58,781 nt of DNA from Chloromonas sp. AAM2 (lineage: Eukaryota > Chlorophyta > Chlorophyceae > Chlamydomonadales > Chlamydomonadaceae): NCBI GenBank assembly GCA_004335635.1, contig QAXH01005743.1, forward strand, positions 1-58,781, written 5' to 3'. Below are positions 35,979 to 48,344 of the stretch, in pieces. The notes below the pieces were generated by a model. It was not told the origin of the DNA and did not search any database. It saw nothing but the letters and a program-made list of their open reading frames with translations. The position numbers were made by a program, and so were the translations under genes. The stretch's first letter is position 1. The number at the start of each line of letters is the position of its first letter.

Positions 35979-38900
35979 ATGTCTCATGCAGAAGACGAGG
36001 CACTGAACGATTGTGAAGTGCTGAGCGCTGAAGACAAGGCCCCCGAAAGCACAGCTGAACACAAACAAAGACAGGACGCCGAGGAGACTTCTATCTTGGC
36101 TGCTGATTTGCAAGAGCATGAGTATGCGGAAGATCACCAGAATGACGACTCGGCGTTTCGGACGAGACAGACCGTTGACCAGCAGGAGCACGGTGGCACA
36201 GGCCGGGAGATGAGCAATGAGCAGACAGAACAGACAGAACACAGCACAACAGCTGCGGAAGCATCAGCAGGAGTAACTTCAGGGGACGCACCTGGTGAAG
36301 ACCACGCACGATCATGCAGGGATGATGAGCACGAGCAACCCGCAGCAGCACCTGCTCAGCACCACAGATCTGCTCAGGAAGGAGCCGCTGCCACAGAAAA
36401 TGTGGCTGCTTCGGCAGCAACTGACAGCAATGAACTAAGGGCGGGTCAGGTTGGCGGCTGGGATATGGAGCTGATCGACGCACACCAGCAAGAGGAGCCT
36501 GCGCGAAGCAGCTCACCAGCAGCAGCAGTACTCGTCCAGATGCTGCCTTGCCCTGTCGAGTACGGGCCGTCCGACACTTGCGATCAGCCATCGCACGCAC
36601 CGGCAAGCGGAATGACGAGCACACGGTCATCACCACGCAAAAAGCCGCTGTCGCTACAGTTGACCCCAGAGCACTCGCACAGCGCACCGACGTCGCCCAA
36701 TTTGATGCGCAGCAGGCAGCAGGGCACGCTGACTGCCGTAATCAAGACTGGGGATGCGCTGCTGTTGGCGAAAAATGTGCTACAAGAGAGATCTGTAGCT
36801 GAGCTGTACACGGAGCGGCTGCAAGAGGTGGGTCGCTGCCAATAAAAGCCTGTGGGTGGCCGTGGCTATGAGGGTATGCCATCGTGTTATTGGCATTGGA
36901 TGATCACATCTGCACCTTGTCTGACTTCTACACGTAGTTGCTGCTGTTCCTTCTGACGCCCAGTCGCACACCCAGGCTGATAGTTTTGTCTTTACTTAGT
37001 ACTTGTCTCGAGGCTATGATGGTACCTGTATCTTTCAGGACGCTGCACGGTACATCTGGAAACTCTGTGGTGCTGATATTCTCCTGTGCCTTGGCCCCAG
37101 GTCAAGACGCGACACAGCACCACCCCCATGGGCAACGTCACTAAGACAACGCCACACAGCCTGGTAGTACATCCCACAAATGGTACGTTGTAATCACGGT
37201 TTGTTTGGTCATCACCTTTGCTTACGAGTGGCTGCATGTCAGTGACAGTACAGGAAGTGAAACGTTCGCCACGCGTACATTCACACATGTTTTGGCTGGC
37301 CTGTACTGCACCAGTGTTGCTGGCTTGCATAGTGGTAGTTCAGATATACACCTGACCTCTTCTTGCTGTTGCAGGCCAGCACATCATTAAGCCGGATGGT
37401 TGGCGTTCCCATTGGTCTGCGTCTGACTACCGGCAGGTCATCGCTGCTGACCAACAGCTTGCAAACGAGGTGGCCAGACAGCAGGCGCACGACAGGAGGA
37501 ACTTCAGCATAGAGCTGCTCAGCCAACAAAAGGTACGGACCACCACCATTGCAAAACCAGCATGTCGCACACTGGCGGCCTGTTTGTGGCGCGCATGTAG
37601 CGCCCTCTACCACAGCAGTCAGTGCAGGGAGAAGCTGTAGGTCTTGCTGCTAAAAGGCGCACAGTGTAGTGCTCATTACGGGTGCGCTGGAAGAGGCGGT
37701 CGCACAGCTGTTTGTGCCAGTATGCCATGGACTGCCTGGAGTTGCCTTGCCTTGCCTGCTCATGGCCTGATCCCAACCCCAATGACAGGCCTCTGAACGA
37801 ATGCCGATGTACTGCTTCCTGCAGTTGCGTGCACGTAGCTCCTCCCCCAGCCCACGTGCGTCCAGGCCTGTCAGCCGCCAAAAAGGCGTCCCCAGCAGTC
37901 CCGCACGTGAACGGGAACAACACGTCCTGGTGAGGCGGGAGAAGGGAGGCAGCTGCTGCTTTTGCAGTGCAGTGATTTGCAGTGTTTTCTGCAGTGAAGT
38001 GCGCTGTCAATTACAGGCATCTTCTCAAGGTTGTGCTGTTTCATTGCTGTTGGTTTGCTAGGCCAATGCTCAGCAGCTCTGGCAGAAGAAGCAGGAGGCG
38101 CTTGAGCGCAAGACACAGGACAAGGAGGCGCATGCTGCAGCTAAGCTAGCCGGGTTGGAGAGGCTGAGAGCTGAGGAGGCAGCAGCAAAGCATCAGGTGG
38201 AACTGCGGGCGATGGCATGTGCAAAGCGGAAAGGACGTCAGCCCACGTTGTCATAGGTGCATGAGTCAAGCCTAAGCACAGCGCTCACCATCCCTTGCTG
38301 ACACGGCCAGATTCCGTTTTACTAGGACATTTTTGTGCAATTTGCGCAAATAGTCGATGTTTGCGTTGGACGTGCTTCTTAGTGTGCACTCCCTCCTTGT
38401 GAGTATTTGTCACAATGATTGATCGATTCTAAACCATACCTGCACCTTGCCACCTCACACGAGCAGAGCACGGAGCGTGCCGTGGCCGAGGCTCGCCAGC
38501 GGGCCGACACGATGGATGGGTGCCGGGCGGCTGTCATGCGGTTCGAGGCGTACAAGAAGGACGAGCAGAGGCAGACAGTGGCCAGGGTGCGGTGGGGATC
38601 TGGGGCTGGCATTGACAGGTCGTTGGCTGGCCAGCAGCTGAGCTGTGCCAGCTGAAGCATGCAATGAGGCATGTCCTTGGGTTGGTGAAGGATTCTGACA
38701 CCAATGCCACGATCATGCTGGTCAGGACTGTGGCGGGATTTTGCTCTCAGAGAATGTAGCCTACGGGTATGCACCAAATGCCATCAGAAGACTTATAAAT
38801 CTGAACCAGCTTTCTGTCTTGTGCATGCGTGCTTGTCAAACGTGCTGTGCAGCGCAAGGAGGCGGCCATCAGCCGTGAGAGCCAGGCGCGCTCCGCGCAG

Positions 38901-39728
38901 TCGCTCTGCGCTGCCAACGGAGCGCAGGGCCGCCACCAGCAGGTCAAGGAGAGCTTCGAGCTGTACCAGCTTCATAAGGCCAAGGTGAGGAGTAAGGGAT
39001 GCTCTGCCTTGATATCAGCCACGCGCGCTGCACCTCACCTTCATGCACCGGTCGCACTTCAACAGGGCTGCAGCAAGTACCAGTTCCCAACAGCAGGACC
39101 GTACACATCAGTCATGTTGAGTGAGTGAGGCTGGAGGACAGGAGACGACCTGAAGTATAGTGATCCAACCTTGTGTTGTGTCCAATCTGGATGTGCAGGA
39201 TCGCGAAACAGCCACGGCTGCTGCCGCACGGCGCTTGGAGGCCATACAAGCTGACAAAGCTCAGCGTATCGCCAGTGCGAGGCAGCAGCGTTTCAACTCC
39301 GCGGCTGAGAAGCTCTCTGAGAAGCAGAGAGCGAATGCAGCGGCGGAGCGGCGCATGATGGCGGAGCTCGCACGCCGGGACGCAGCGATCGAGCAACGCA
39401 ACAGAATGGAGCAGGCCAGAGAAAGAGAAAACCAGCACAAGCAGGTGCGTGGATTGGGGAAGGTCCATAGAGCAGCGTCCGTGTGGGTGCATGTGCGTGT
39501 GGCGGCTGCGAATGTTAGGAACCGAGGAGTCATAGAAATGTGGTCAGGCCAAGACCGGAAACAGGCCCACTAACCTGCCATCCATGGTTCCTGCACACGC
39601 AGTTGGGCGGGCTCATCGCCCGCCACTACGCAAAGGAGTTTGAGTTCGCAGCACTGGTCACCAACAAGCTCCCGTCTGTCAACCCGGACGTGGCGGCCAC
39701 TCTCCAGCGATTCAATCTGCACGTCTAA
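35979..39728 (+). CDS. Coiled-coil protein (615 aa), family unknown
   Basis: Eight exons join in phase: 35979-36827, 37101-37182, 37375-37532, 38062-38196, 38467-38586, 38853-38984, 39199-39444 and 39603-39728 (1848 nt). The chosen start begins MSHAEDEALND; a longer in-frame ATG at 35877 exists but adds a Tyr/Phe/Cys-rich piece unlike the rest. The first exon encodes about 280 residues of acidic, Gln/His/Ser-rich, probably disordered chain with an SPRKKPL-type basic patch. The remaining exons encode an almost continuous Ala/Arg/Gln/Glu/Lys helix, strongly predicted coiled coil, and the protein ends in a short globular-looking tail (LARHY-like segment to LQRFNLHV). Basic-acidic helices of this kind occur in axonemal and centriolar proteins, but nothing here proves that, and I assign no function. 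Confidence 0.85.
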
Positions 39729-39848
39729 GCAGACACTGACCAAAGGCGGTCTAGCCGGGGTAGATGGTCAAGTCATCAGCTAGCAACAAGCAAGGCGTGG
39801 GCCCGCGCACAGTGCCTAACAATGGGCCTGGTAAACAGCAATAGCTAG

Positions 39849-40022
39849 TTAGAAAAAAGATGTTTGCCAGTTCTGGGACAATTCTTTGGACTGACTGGAA
39901 TTGGTGTTGATGTGTGGACACCTTGGCCAAAGAGTTGGTGACAACCCAAAATGAAGAACAACACCGGTTCCAGTGTTACTCCCAGGAATTGTCCCAGACC
40001 TGGCAAACAGTTTATTCTTTCT
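39849..40022. mobile_element. MITE-like inverted repeat (hairpin)
   Basis: The left arm (39849-39912) and the reverse complement of the right arm (39950-40022) match over about 60 bp with few mismatches; both contain tgtttgccag(t/g)tctgggac followed by aattc. The loop is about 40 bp and has no coding potential. Copies of one arm are seen at 22588-22622, 53449-53475 and, weaker, 54157-54180. This fits a non-autonomous inverted-repeat element family. No target-site duplication was established. Confidence 0.6.
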
Positions 40023-41264
40023 ACGTCAAGACAGTTGAGTACATCAGGAACGACGAGTTCCAGCGTGTGGGCCGCCGGTCTTGCATCTGGTCTATAAGCC
40101 AATCAACACGGCCTGCTTCTCCCACAGGACGGTTCGCTGCATGCACATACTTTTCACATCAACCGAATACCCACCATTTATATGCACCGGACAATTCGTT
40201 GAAAGTTGTCTGCCCAAAGGCTGGCCGTTTTTCCATACTTACACGGCTGCAATACTTATGCTAATCGAGCAGGCATATATAAGGTAACCCTCATCATCGA
40301 ATGTCTCAAAATGGCCACACCTGGGTAACCTCGAGTGCCCAAATGAGGTAGCTAAACGGCCTCCAAAGTTTTAACGTATGAATGAGCGCGGCAAGATCGG
40401 AAAGAGTGGCCAAGGTTGGTCAAGGTCGGTTTTTGGTGTCTTTTGTTTTGCGTCTAGCAAGCCAGCCCCTGAGCGGCATCCAAGTTTGAGTACTTTGTTG
40501 GAACGGGCCCATCACAAGCTGTCTGAAGATGTGCTTATCGCGAGCTGAGACGCCATGTGCGAGCAGTACCAGGGCTTCAAGTGCGCCCTGCCATTCCGGC
40601 CACCAAACGCAAAGTTACGCACATGTACGTGGCCCCGTCACAACAAGCCTAGAATCGTCGCAAAAGGCCAGGTGGCGAAATGGCCAACCTGTGCCGCATT
40701 GGTTGAGACATTCAGTCATCCGGGCGACCATAACTACAGCTCATGAATTGTGTGTAAGTAGATGCTCAATAAGGAAACCTGAGGTGCAGGTCGGTTGTAT
40801 CGCAGGAGCAGCCAAAGTACCACTTACACCGGCTGGTGCACTAAGACAAACATAAAGCCACTGTAAAGTGGGTTTGACACAAGATAAGAACACGATGAAC
40901 TGTGCGACATGAGCAAGGGATGCCGTGCGTTATGCTTGTCACTTGCAAAGCTTGAAATTGAGCAGGCGTAGACACTGCTGAGTCTCAAGCAATCTGGACA
41001 ACAATATAGCCGCAATCGTCGCTCAAAGTCAGACCACGTCGTACGCTACAATAGAGATGCTCCAGTGTACAATGTCATGGAATCGGCTTACCAGACATCG
41101 TGCTCCTTCACACACTGATTCTCCGCCGCCAGGAGTTTCCGTGTGATGCCCGTCGCAAGTCGAACGACCAACTGACCTAGTGTGGTGTGCTAATGCTTCG
41201 GTAGACCTTCAACATGCTTCTCGCTCCCATTGCTACGCCTTCCGGGTGGGTTCAGCTCGGCTAC

Positions 41265-41454
41265 TGGTGGTGGACGCGGGGCGAGAGGTGTCGGAGACAA
41301 CTACGGAACGCAACAAAGGCATGATGCCCTAGCCGATTTCGTTGCCTGGCTTGATGCATCAAACGAGAACTACTTACCGGACCCAACCATCAGCGGCCGG
41401 GGCGTTAAAGCTGAACTCAAGCGGCCGGGGCGTAAAAGCTGCAGTCTGTTGTGA
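41265..41454 (+). CDS. Orphan exon candidate ending in a CaaX box
   Basis: After a pyrimidine-rich stretch and AG acceptor, an open frame encodes a Gly/Arg-rich start, the segment ADFVAWLDASNENYLPDPT and a basic tail KRPGRKSCSLL before TGA. Cys-Ser-Leu-Leu at the very end, after a polybasic patch, has the form of a geranylgeranylation signal. No ATG starts this frame, and no upstream exon was identified. It may be a gene fragment or chance. Confidence 0.25.
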
Positions 41455-42809
41455 AGCCCGGGCCCATACTTTATTTCCCGTCATTTGCACACCATGAAGC
41501 ACGTCCAACGCAACCATCGACTGATTGCGCAAATTGCAAGTCTCTTAGTCAAGGATTCAGCAGAAATGTTGGCTCACAGCATATCAGGTCCAGTCACTCC
41601 AATCCAGGGCATGAACTTTTTGCTGTTACTAGCTGCGCCTGCTCAACCCATGTCTGGCAGCCTTTGGCAGAGCGCCTTTGTTTGTCCACAGTGCTTTGAC
41701 ATCTGTGTTCTTTGCTCTTTGCGCCTTGAAGTCGCCTTCTGTTGCTCGGGGTTGGTTAGGAGGCTTGCTAGCGTTCGCGCTTAGTGTTTGTGGGCCCCCC
41801 GTTGTAATAGTCCAAGCGGTCTGCACGATTGGCTTGCCCGGCAGAGGAAGGAAAAGCTTGCCTGTATTGTCAGAGATATCCCCATGGTCTCATATTGGCG
41901 TGGCAAGACACAACTGTCCTTCTGGAGATATCGTTCCAAGTGGTATCAAGCCCAGCTTTACGACTGTCTTTAGCACATCAGCCCGTGTAATGACGATAAT
42001 CACATGCATATAACTTCCTGCCTGTAGCAAGGGTGTCTGGTATAACATTGGTAAACATTTTTGCACTCAGATTTCTGGACAATTTTCACATTGTGTGTAG
42101 GGAATGATGTCAGCTTTGATCAGCACAAGTTTCAAGCAGATACCTTGCTGCGAACCTTGCGAAAAGCTCCGTCAAGTGCACGTTTGAAGTGGTGGACACA
42201 AAGCAGACACAAGACAGCATGGCTTTTTTGGCGTCGGGCAGTGCCAGAACAGGTCTGGCCGCTTGCATGCTTAGCCGGTGGCCATGGGCCACTGCTGGTT
42301 CATCACTTTGCACACTCAAGGCTGGAAGCTATTGCACCTGCCCTGATGGCGTTCTGCAGCCTGTGGGAACGAACGAACAGCTCAGGATGGTGACAGGGCG
42401 AATAAACCTACTAACCCGTCCAACCCTTCACACAATGAGAGCTCGGCTGTGTGTGCGTGGCATGCAGGGGTCCTTGTGGCCAATGTGGACTGAATACCTA
42501 CTATTGTACCTGATAGCAGTCTGCAGCTGGGCCAAGGTCCACCATTTGCATGCCGGGCATTGCTGGTGACACTAAATGCTGCAGGATCGGAAGCGGCAGC
42601 AGTAAAGGCACTGGTCACAGCGGCAAGCTTAACATAGCAGCGACCGTTCCTTCTCCTGTTCGCGGAAGGAGAGCAAATAGCGTGGCAAAACTCGTCACAC
42701 ATAAAGTGTGTGACCAGATCAAAGCCTTTCTTGGGTTTGTGGGAACTCTGTCTGAGCCCTCGTCTCCTCACCCGCACACTCTAGTCGTTCTAGCCACACG
42801 TGTATCAAG

Positions 42810-44311
42810 ATGGCGTCTCTGATGGCCAAGTCCTCGATGATGGTCCGCCCGGCCTCTGTGTCCAGGCGCGCGGTGGTCGTCAAGGCCAACGCCTCTCGCA
42901 CACTGTGGTGCGTGCTAGCAGCGTAGTCAGCGTTGTCAGGCGACAGGGAAGCAGACGTATTCTTGTCTTTGAGGGTTGTGGGTGCGATTCCGTATGACGC
43001 TTTACTTACCTGGCATGCAGGCTGCCAGACACCAAGGCCCCAGCGCACCTGAACGGAACGCTGCCAGGCGATGCTGGCTTCGATCCACTGGGTCTGGGAC
43101 AGGACCAGGACCGCCTCAAGTGGTGCGTGCAAAAACCAGCGAAAGCCCACCAACGCAGCTATCAAGCGCGAAGGCAGCACAGCGGCACTCAGGCACAAAC
43201 GAGAACTCAACGAGATGATTTCGGACACGCCACAGTGCGCAAGCCGCAGTACCATCTCCTGGCAGGCATGTTTGCATGAGATTTTGAATCAGCTGTGCCT
43301 GTTGTCACGCAGGTATGCGGAGGCTGAGAAGACCAACGGCCGCTGGGCCATGATGGCCGTTGCCGGCATCTTGGGTGCAGAGCTGCTGGGTGTGCCTGTC
43401 AAGTGGTACGAGGCTGGTGCTGCCGAGTACGATCTGCCAGTGATTGCCCAGGTGCCCATCCTGTTCTTGGTGCTGGGCTTCCTGGAGACCAAGCGCTACA
43501 TTGGCTTCAAGGAGACTGGCACAGTGAGTCCAGGCCTGGCTAATGAAGAAATGGATGATGCATTTGCCTACGAAAAGCAACAGTGCCAGCTGTGTGAGCA
43601 TGAGGCTTCTCACAACGTAGTCAGCACTAGACGAACGATTGTGGGTGCCGCGGAGCTGACCCAATTGTCATACGGATGTAATTCAAGGAACTGATGCGTG
43701 GTGATGCTCGACAGCGGCATGTACCTCAGTGGTGCATACCAGCCACCCAACATGACAGCCAATCAAAGTGATTACCTGGACAGCTAGGTTTGTGGGCCCA
43801 TTCTGGCAGTAGGCTTGCCTGGTGGCATGGCTTGCACTGTAGGCAAGTACGTTCGTCTGTGGCCTGCCTGTCTTGCAGTCCGGCTTCATCAACTCCTTCC
43901 CTTTTGACCCAGTGGGCATGAACTCCCCCAAGCATGCCATCAACGAGGTCAAGAACGGCCGCCTGGCCATGGTGAGAAGGCAGTCCTACGAGTTGGCTCA
44001 ACTGGCAGCTTCTGTCCCAGCTGGACTGTGTGGCAGCTTAAGTCGAGCTGCGGCCGAGGTGCAGAGCTTAGCAGTGCCCAATACAGTGGGCAGGCCCACG
44101 CTCATGAGCCATTCAAAGTTTGAGTGCACGAGGGTCCTGGCTGGTGGCTGTGCTCTGAATGCAGGTGGCGTTCGTGGGCTTCGCTGTCCAGGCTTTGGCC
44201 ACCCGCACCACACCCCTGGAGGGCTTGTCCAAGCACCTGGCTGACCCAGCTGGCAGGAACATCACCTACTACCTTACACACGGCCCGGAGGTTCTGGCCG
44301 GCACTGCCTAA
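42810..44311 (+). CDS. LHCA: Photosystem I light-harvesting chlorophyll a/b protein (LHCA)
   Basis: A thylakoid membrane antenna protein that binds chlorophyll and passes energy to photosystem I. Five exons: 42810-42907, 43021-43122, 43313-43523, 43879-43971 and 44165-44311 (651 nt, 216 aa). The N-terminal about 28 residues (MASLMAKSSMMVRP, then RRAVVVKANA) form a chloroplast transit peptide. The mature part has LPGDAGFDPLGLG, the first transmembrane helix with EKTNGRWAMMA (E72, N75, R77), the middle helix around VPILFLVLGFLETKRY, and the third helix with EVKNGRLAMVAF (E160, N163, R165). The paired Glu/Arg residues bind chlorophylls and lock helices 1 and 3. The sequence is closest to green algal LHCA5/LHCA6-type proteins as I remember them; I do not assign a number. 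All introns are GT-AG. Confidence 0.97.
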
Positions 44312-45759
44312 GTGCAGCAAACTCGTCACTTGTCATTCCCCTTTGACTTGAAGGTTTCATGGATGTTTTGTAGGAGTGGAGCAGCCTAGGCGCTTTGGAT
44401 TTGCACTTGAGACCCATTTTCTTCCAGGCATTTCAGCCGAAGGGGTCACGGTCAGATTTCTTCAAAGTGTGGACACTCGTGGCAGCAAGTGTGCAACAGC
44501 ATGCATGTAACGTAGTGTCAGCATGGATGAATTTCCAACAGCCTCTCCTTGATGTTGCCAGTGACAGCTGCGGACAAGCAGAATGATTTCAATTGCAAGT
44601 CAAGATGCCAACGGCCAGGAGTGCGTCACTTATGGTGCGTTGGACGTGATGTGCACCCTTGTAACAGCCAATTTCACTGAAAGTAACGCACAAAACTGGT
44701 CCGGATAACCTGGCCATCACCTGTGAGGTGATGGACACGCGTGCGTATGCGCAAGAGACTCATCTGCTTGCTGGCAAGGAGTCGACGCTTCACATCATGT
44801 ATTCAATCTCAATCTACTAGTTCCAAGTGGAGGAGGACATAGCCCTTGTCAGTAAGCACAGAGGGGGCACCTGCTATCACAACATTCAACTGGCCTTTGA
44901 GCCCTGCCCAACAAATGGTTACATGTGGTGTTATCACGTCACAGCACTCGAGGATTTTGAGAGATGTGTACAGACGAGGCAGCCACCTAGAAACCCCTGT
45001 CTTACCCCGTCAACTTGGGCATGCCATGACGTCTGTCCCTGCCAGAGATCATCATGATATATAGAGTGGTGTCAGACCCACTTAACACTGGCTGCAGTGA
45101 TAGCCAAGATGTCAGCGGGTGTTATCTGCTTCACTTATTGCTGCGCAAGGATGCACATTGGACGAAGTGGGTGTCCCCAGCTGTGGTAGCCCCCCTTGCT
45201 ATCATATGCCCGCAGGCACACAACTTACATGGCCCAATCCATTACATATCAAGAAGCAAGGGTGAAGCAACCATCCTCCCATCCAGCACGTTCCAGTTGC
45301 TTGAACACACCCAATCAACTGACACAGCAAGCACCAGCATAGGTGGCCCCATGTACAACAAGGCTACACAGGTGATGCAGAATCTGAACAAGTTGGAAAG
45401 TCCTTGCAGAACAGAGCGTATTGTACAGCCTCAGCGTCGAGCATCAACGGAATTGTGTGCATGCACGCAGCTGCAGGATGGCATAAGATGCGTAAACTGT
45501 TCTTGCACCACTCACGAGGGCAGACCTGCTCATGTACACTATCCGCCTTCTGCAGTTGCATGAGGTCTTTGCCTCACTTGTTTGAGCATTATTGCCATAC
45601 GCAGTGTGAGACCAGTGGCACAATCATGGCCAGTGCCACACGTCAATTGCAGCAAAACAAGGTTGAAGGAGTTATAGCATGGCTGCCATCAGTTGCGACT
45701 TGTGAATCTCCTGTGAGCGGCAGGTGGGAAACTGCGCGTAAAGCAGGTGTGTCTACCGT
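44312..45759. other. Convergent 3' spacer
   Basis: It separates the 3' ends of LHCA (+) and the export adaptor (-), and presumably holds both 3' UTRs. A dispersed repeat related to those at 17636 and 38350 lies at 44625-44670. No further gene is seen. Confidence 0.5.
44506..44510 (+). terminator. Candidate polyadenylation signal TGTAA of LHCA
   Basis: TGTAA about 195 nt after the LHCA stop codon, a normal distance for a green algal 3' UTR. Confidence 0.5.
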
Positions 45760-48344
45760 TCAAGCATAGCCAGAGTAGCGCCGCTGCTGCTGCTGCTGCT
45801 GCAGGCCCCGCGGTGGCTCATACGGCCGGCTGTCGTAGCCACCCCTGATGTCATAGCCATCATAGCCACCCCTGTTCTCATACCCCCGCCCGCCCATCAT
45901 CTGCAGGCCTGCCCCACCCATGCGTGCCATTGTGGGTGCACGGGTTGCAGCTGGAGCCATCTGATGCGCTGCAGGCCGGGAGGATGTACTCATCATTTGC
46001 ATGGATTGGTGAATGAAGGCATTCCGCTCTGCACGCTGTTTCGCATCCTCCAATTGTTGCAGGCGCAGAGCGTGAAGGACTGCCTGCTGCCGAGCCACAG
46101 CCGCAGGATTGGTGGCAACAGGCTGCACCTGGCGAAAGGACGCTGCAGGCGCGAACTGACCACGGGGTGCAGGACCTCGGCGCATTGTCATGATGGGGGC
46201 AAGCGGCTGTCGCCGCACCTGCTGCTGCTGCTGCTGCTGCGGCCAAGCAGCCACCTGCCGTTGGTTGCCAGGCCCCTGGAAGATGGGTGCACGTTGCTGG
46301 GGCGCGCTCTTGCGCACGCTGCCTGCCATGGTGCGGTCCAGCTGCATGGGTGCAGGGCCGCCACCACCGCGCTTGCGTGACCCCGTGACCAGTGGTGCGC
46401 GTGCTGGGGCTTGCTGTGAACAGCAAATGGCAGTCACGACCCAGCATGAGCATGGGTAACTAGTTGCTATTGAGCGCAGCATGCCACGTAATTGAGCATA
46501 TGATTTGGGCAACCTTGACAAGCAGAAGTGCAATTATAAACAACAGCCAATGGCTCAAAACCCCGGACCCTGGATGGCATATCCTTAGCCACGTGCACGT
46601 CGGCTTGGCTTTGTACATGAAGCCTAAGATATCCTCAAGCCATGGAGCACGCCCACCTTCTTCATCTGTCCTGGGCGTTGGCCCTGAGGCATGCCACCAC
46701 CACCACGCCGTCTCTGGTTCATGGACTGAGCTAGCGATTTGGGGGCAGACTTCTGTTGCTGCTGCTTGGACTGGATTGACTTGGAAGTGCCATTGAATTG
46801 AATCTGTGTACAGTGAGCAGACACCAGGGTCACCAAATGTGCTTGCATGATTGAAGAGCAGGTACACGAATGCAATTGTAACCATGTGTGTGGCTGGCAG
46901 TAAACATTAATCACGTTTTAACAGGCCTTGGTGACGGACAGACCTGCTGCACTTACAGATGCTGCAGATGCCATTTAGTGTTGGTGATGTCACCATGAAA
47001 AACTCTGTAACCCTTGACCTCGCCCTGGCACTGTCTTCATGTCCTCACCTGCTTGCGAGCCTGCTTGTAAGCAACCAGCTGCTTGGGTGCCTGCTGCGCC
47101 TTTGGCACTGCACGTGCCCTGCCCAGCTGCTTCGGTGCCTGCTGTTGCTTAAGGTTGCGTGCACGGCCCACAATCTTCTGTGCCAGGGCCTGGGTGTGCC
47201 CAACGCCACCGCCGACCCTGCAGATTGCGCCGCCCGGACAAGCAGCTGAGGGAAGGAACCCGATAGCTGAGGGCAAGAGGTGGAGCAGCTGCGAGCTGCA
47301 GGGCCACTGAGTAGCTACACGGGCAGCCAGCCCTATTAGGGGCGCAAATGTCCACAGGTCTGGGTGTTCTGACAAGACGCCCAAGCATTACAGAGCAGTT
47401 GGCTCGCGTAGAATAACAAGAGAGAACCCGCGCGAGGTATTATTGAACCGCATAGCTTCAGCTGATAATGCATATTTCATCATTCCTTGTCCGTGCGCAT
47501 GGAGTCTCGTGTGTGTTTTGCGCGACATACACCTAGTGGCACATGCAGTAGCCAAGTCCCCTAGGAGCTTCGGCTGCCAGACTGCCTGCTGCGCTGTCAT
47601 GCTCCTTGACGGTGCTGGTACTGACCTCTTGACGCTGCCTATGGGCTTAGCAACACCGCCCAATGTCGCCTTGACCCGCACACCAGCCAAGACCTTGGAC
47701 GCTGCCTTCTTCTGCTGTATTGCCTGGACATGAAAGAAACAAGGCATGCACATGTTGGGCAAATCAACCAAAGGCATATTCAGCAGCAACTGACAGACAG
47801 CTTGACCGCAACCATGGAATGCATGTACATGCTGAACCGGCTCTGCCTCGTCAGAGTGGGTTCGCTTTCACCTGGCGTTTTCCTGCAACTCCTTGCTTGG
47901 CCACAAGCACTTTGGGTGCCTGAGCCTTGGTTGCCTTCTTGGATGCCTGCATGCGTCAAAGCGCCAGCCCCATGTAAGACGTTCGGAGAATACAAAGGGA
48001 CGGAATCAGATCTAACGTCGGCCAGCACAAAACGTGGGCAGGCGTGCCGAATGAAATGTCGTGCAGCTACCCACCTTGTTCATCTGCAAGGGCGCTCGCG
48101 CAGGCGCTTTGGCCTTGGTAAGGCCCTTGTTGACGCCAGCAGAGGGCGGCTTGGACCTGTTTTGCTTGATAATGTCATCTAAGCTCATCTCCTGCGCGTC
48201 AAAGACAAGCCGCGGAAATGTTAGGTCGCAGGGTTTGCATACATGCCTTCAAACCTCCGCAAGCCTTCAAACTGTGCAAACGAGGCTGGGTCCCTATCAA
48301 CTCACCATCTTCTTCTCAATCTGGTTCAGCTTGGTTCGCTCCAT
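45760..48344 (-). CDS. Predicted mRNA-export adaptor with UAP56-binding motif
   Basis: Seven exons join in phase: 48344-48306, 48191-48075, 47946-47872, 47723-47626, 47217-47049, 46803-46657 and 46413-45760 (1299 nt, 432 aa). Residues 13-25 read MEMSLDDIIKQNR, the UAP56-binding motif found in TREX adaptors such as ALY/REF, UIF and plant UIEF. The RNA helicase UAP56 uses it to load the adaptor on mRNA. The rest is very basic (Lys/Arg/Gln/Ala), without an RRM, which fits UIF/UIEF better than ALY. The C-terminal exon has polyQ and Arg-Gly-rich pieces (KRGGGG, GGRGYENRGG, IRGGYDS) expected to bind RNA and be methylated. It starts 400 bp from the divergent DCP2 gene. The motif is clear; the family assignment rests on it and on composition. 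Confidence 0.75.

Larger units (their letters stand above)
39729..42809. other. Repeat-rich spacer
   Basis: Apart from the MITE-like hairpin (39849-40022), a repeat shared with 52978 (40832-40880) and the orphan exon candidate at 41265-41454, I see no supported gene on either strand. The rightmost few hundred bases should contain the LHCA promoter. Confidence 0.5.

Noticed and set aside
36091..36687. Minus-strand open frame opposite the acidic first exon
   Set aside because: The plus-strand exon joins seven further exons in phase; this frame is its mirror.
41788..42569. Plus-strand open frames between the orphan exon and LHCA
   Set aside because: They have random-looking composition, no splice chain and no family similarity.
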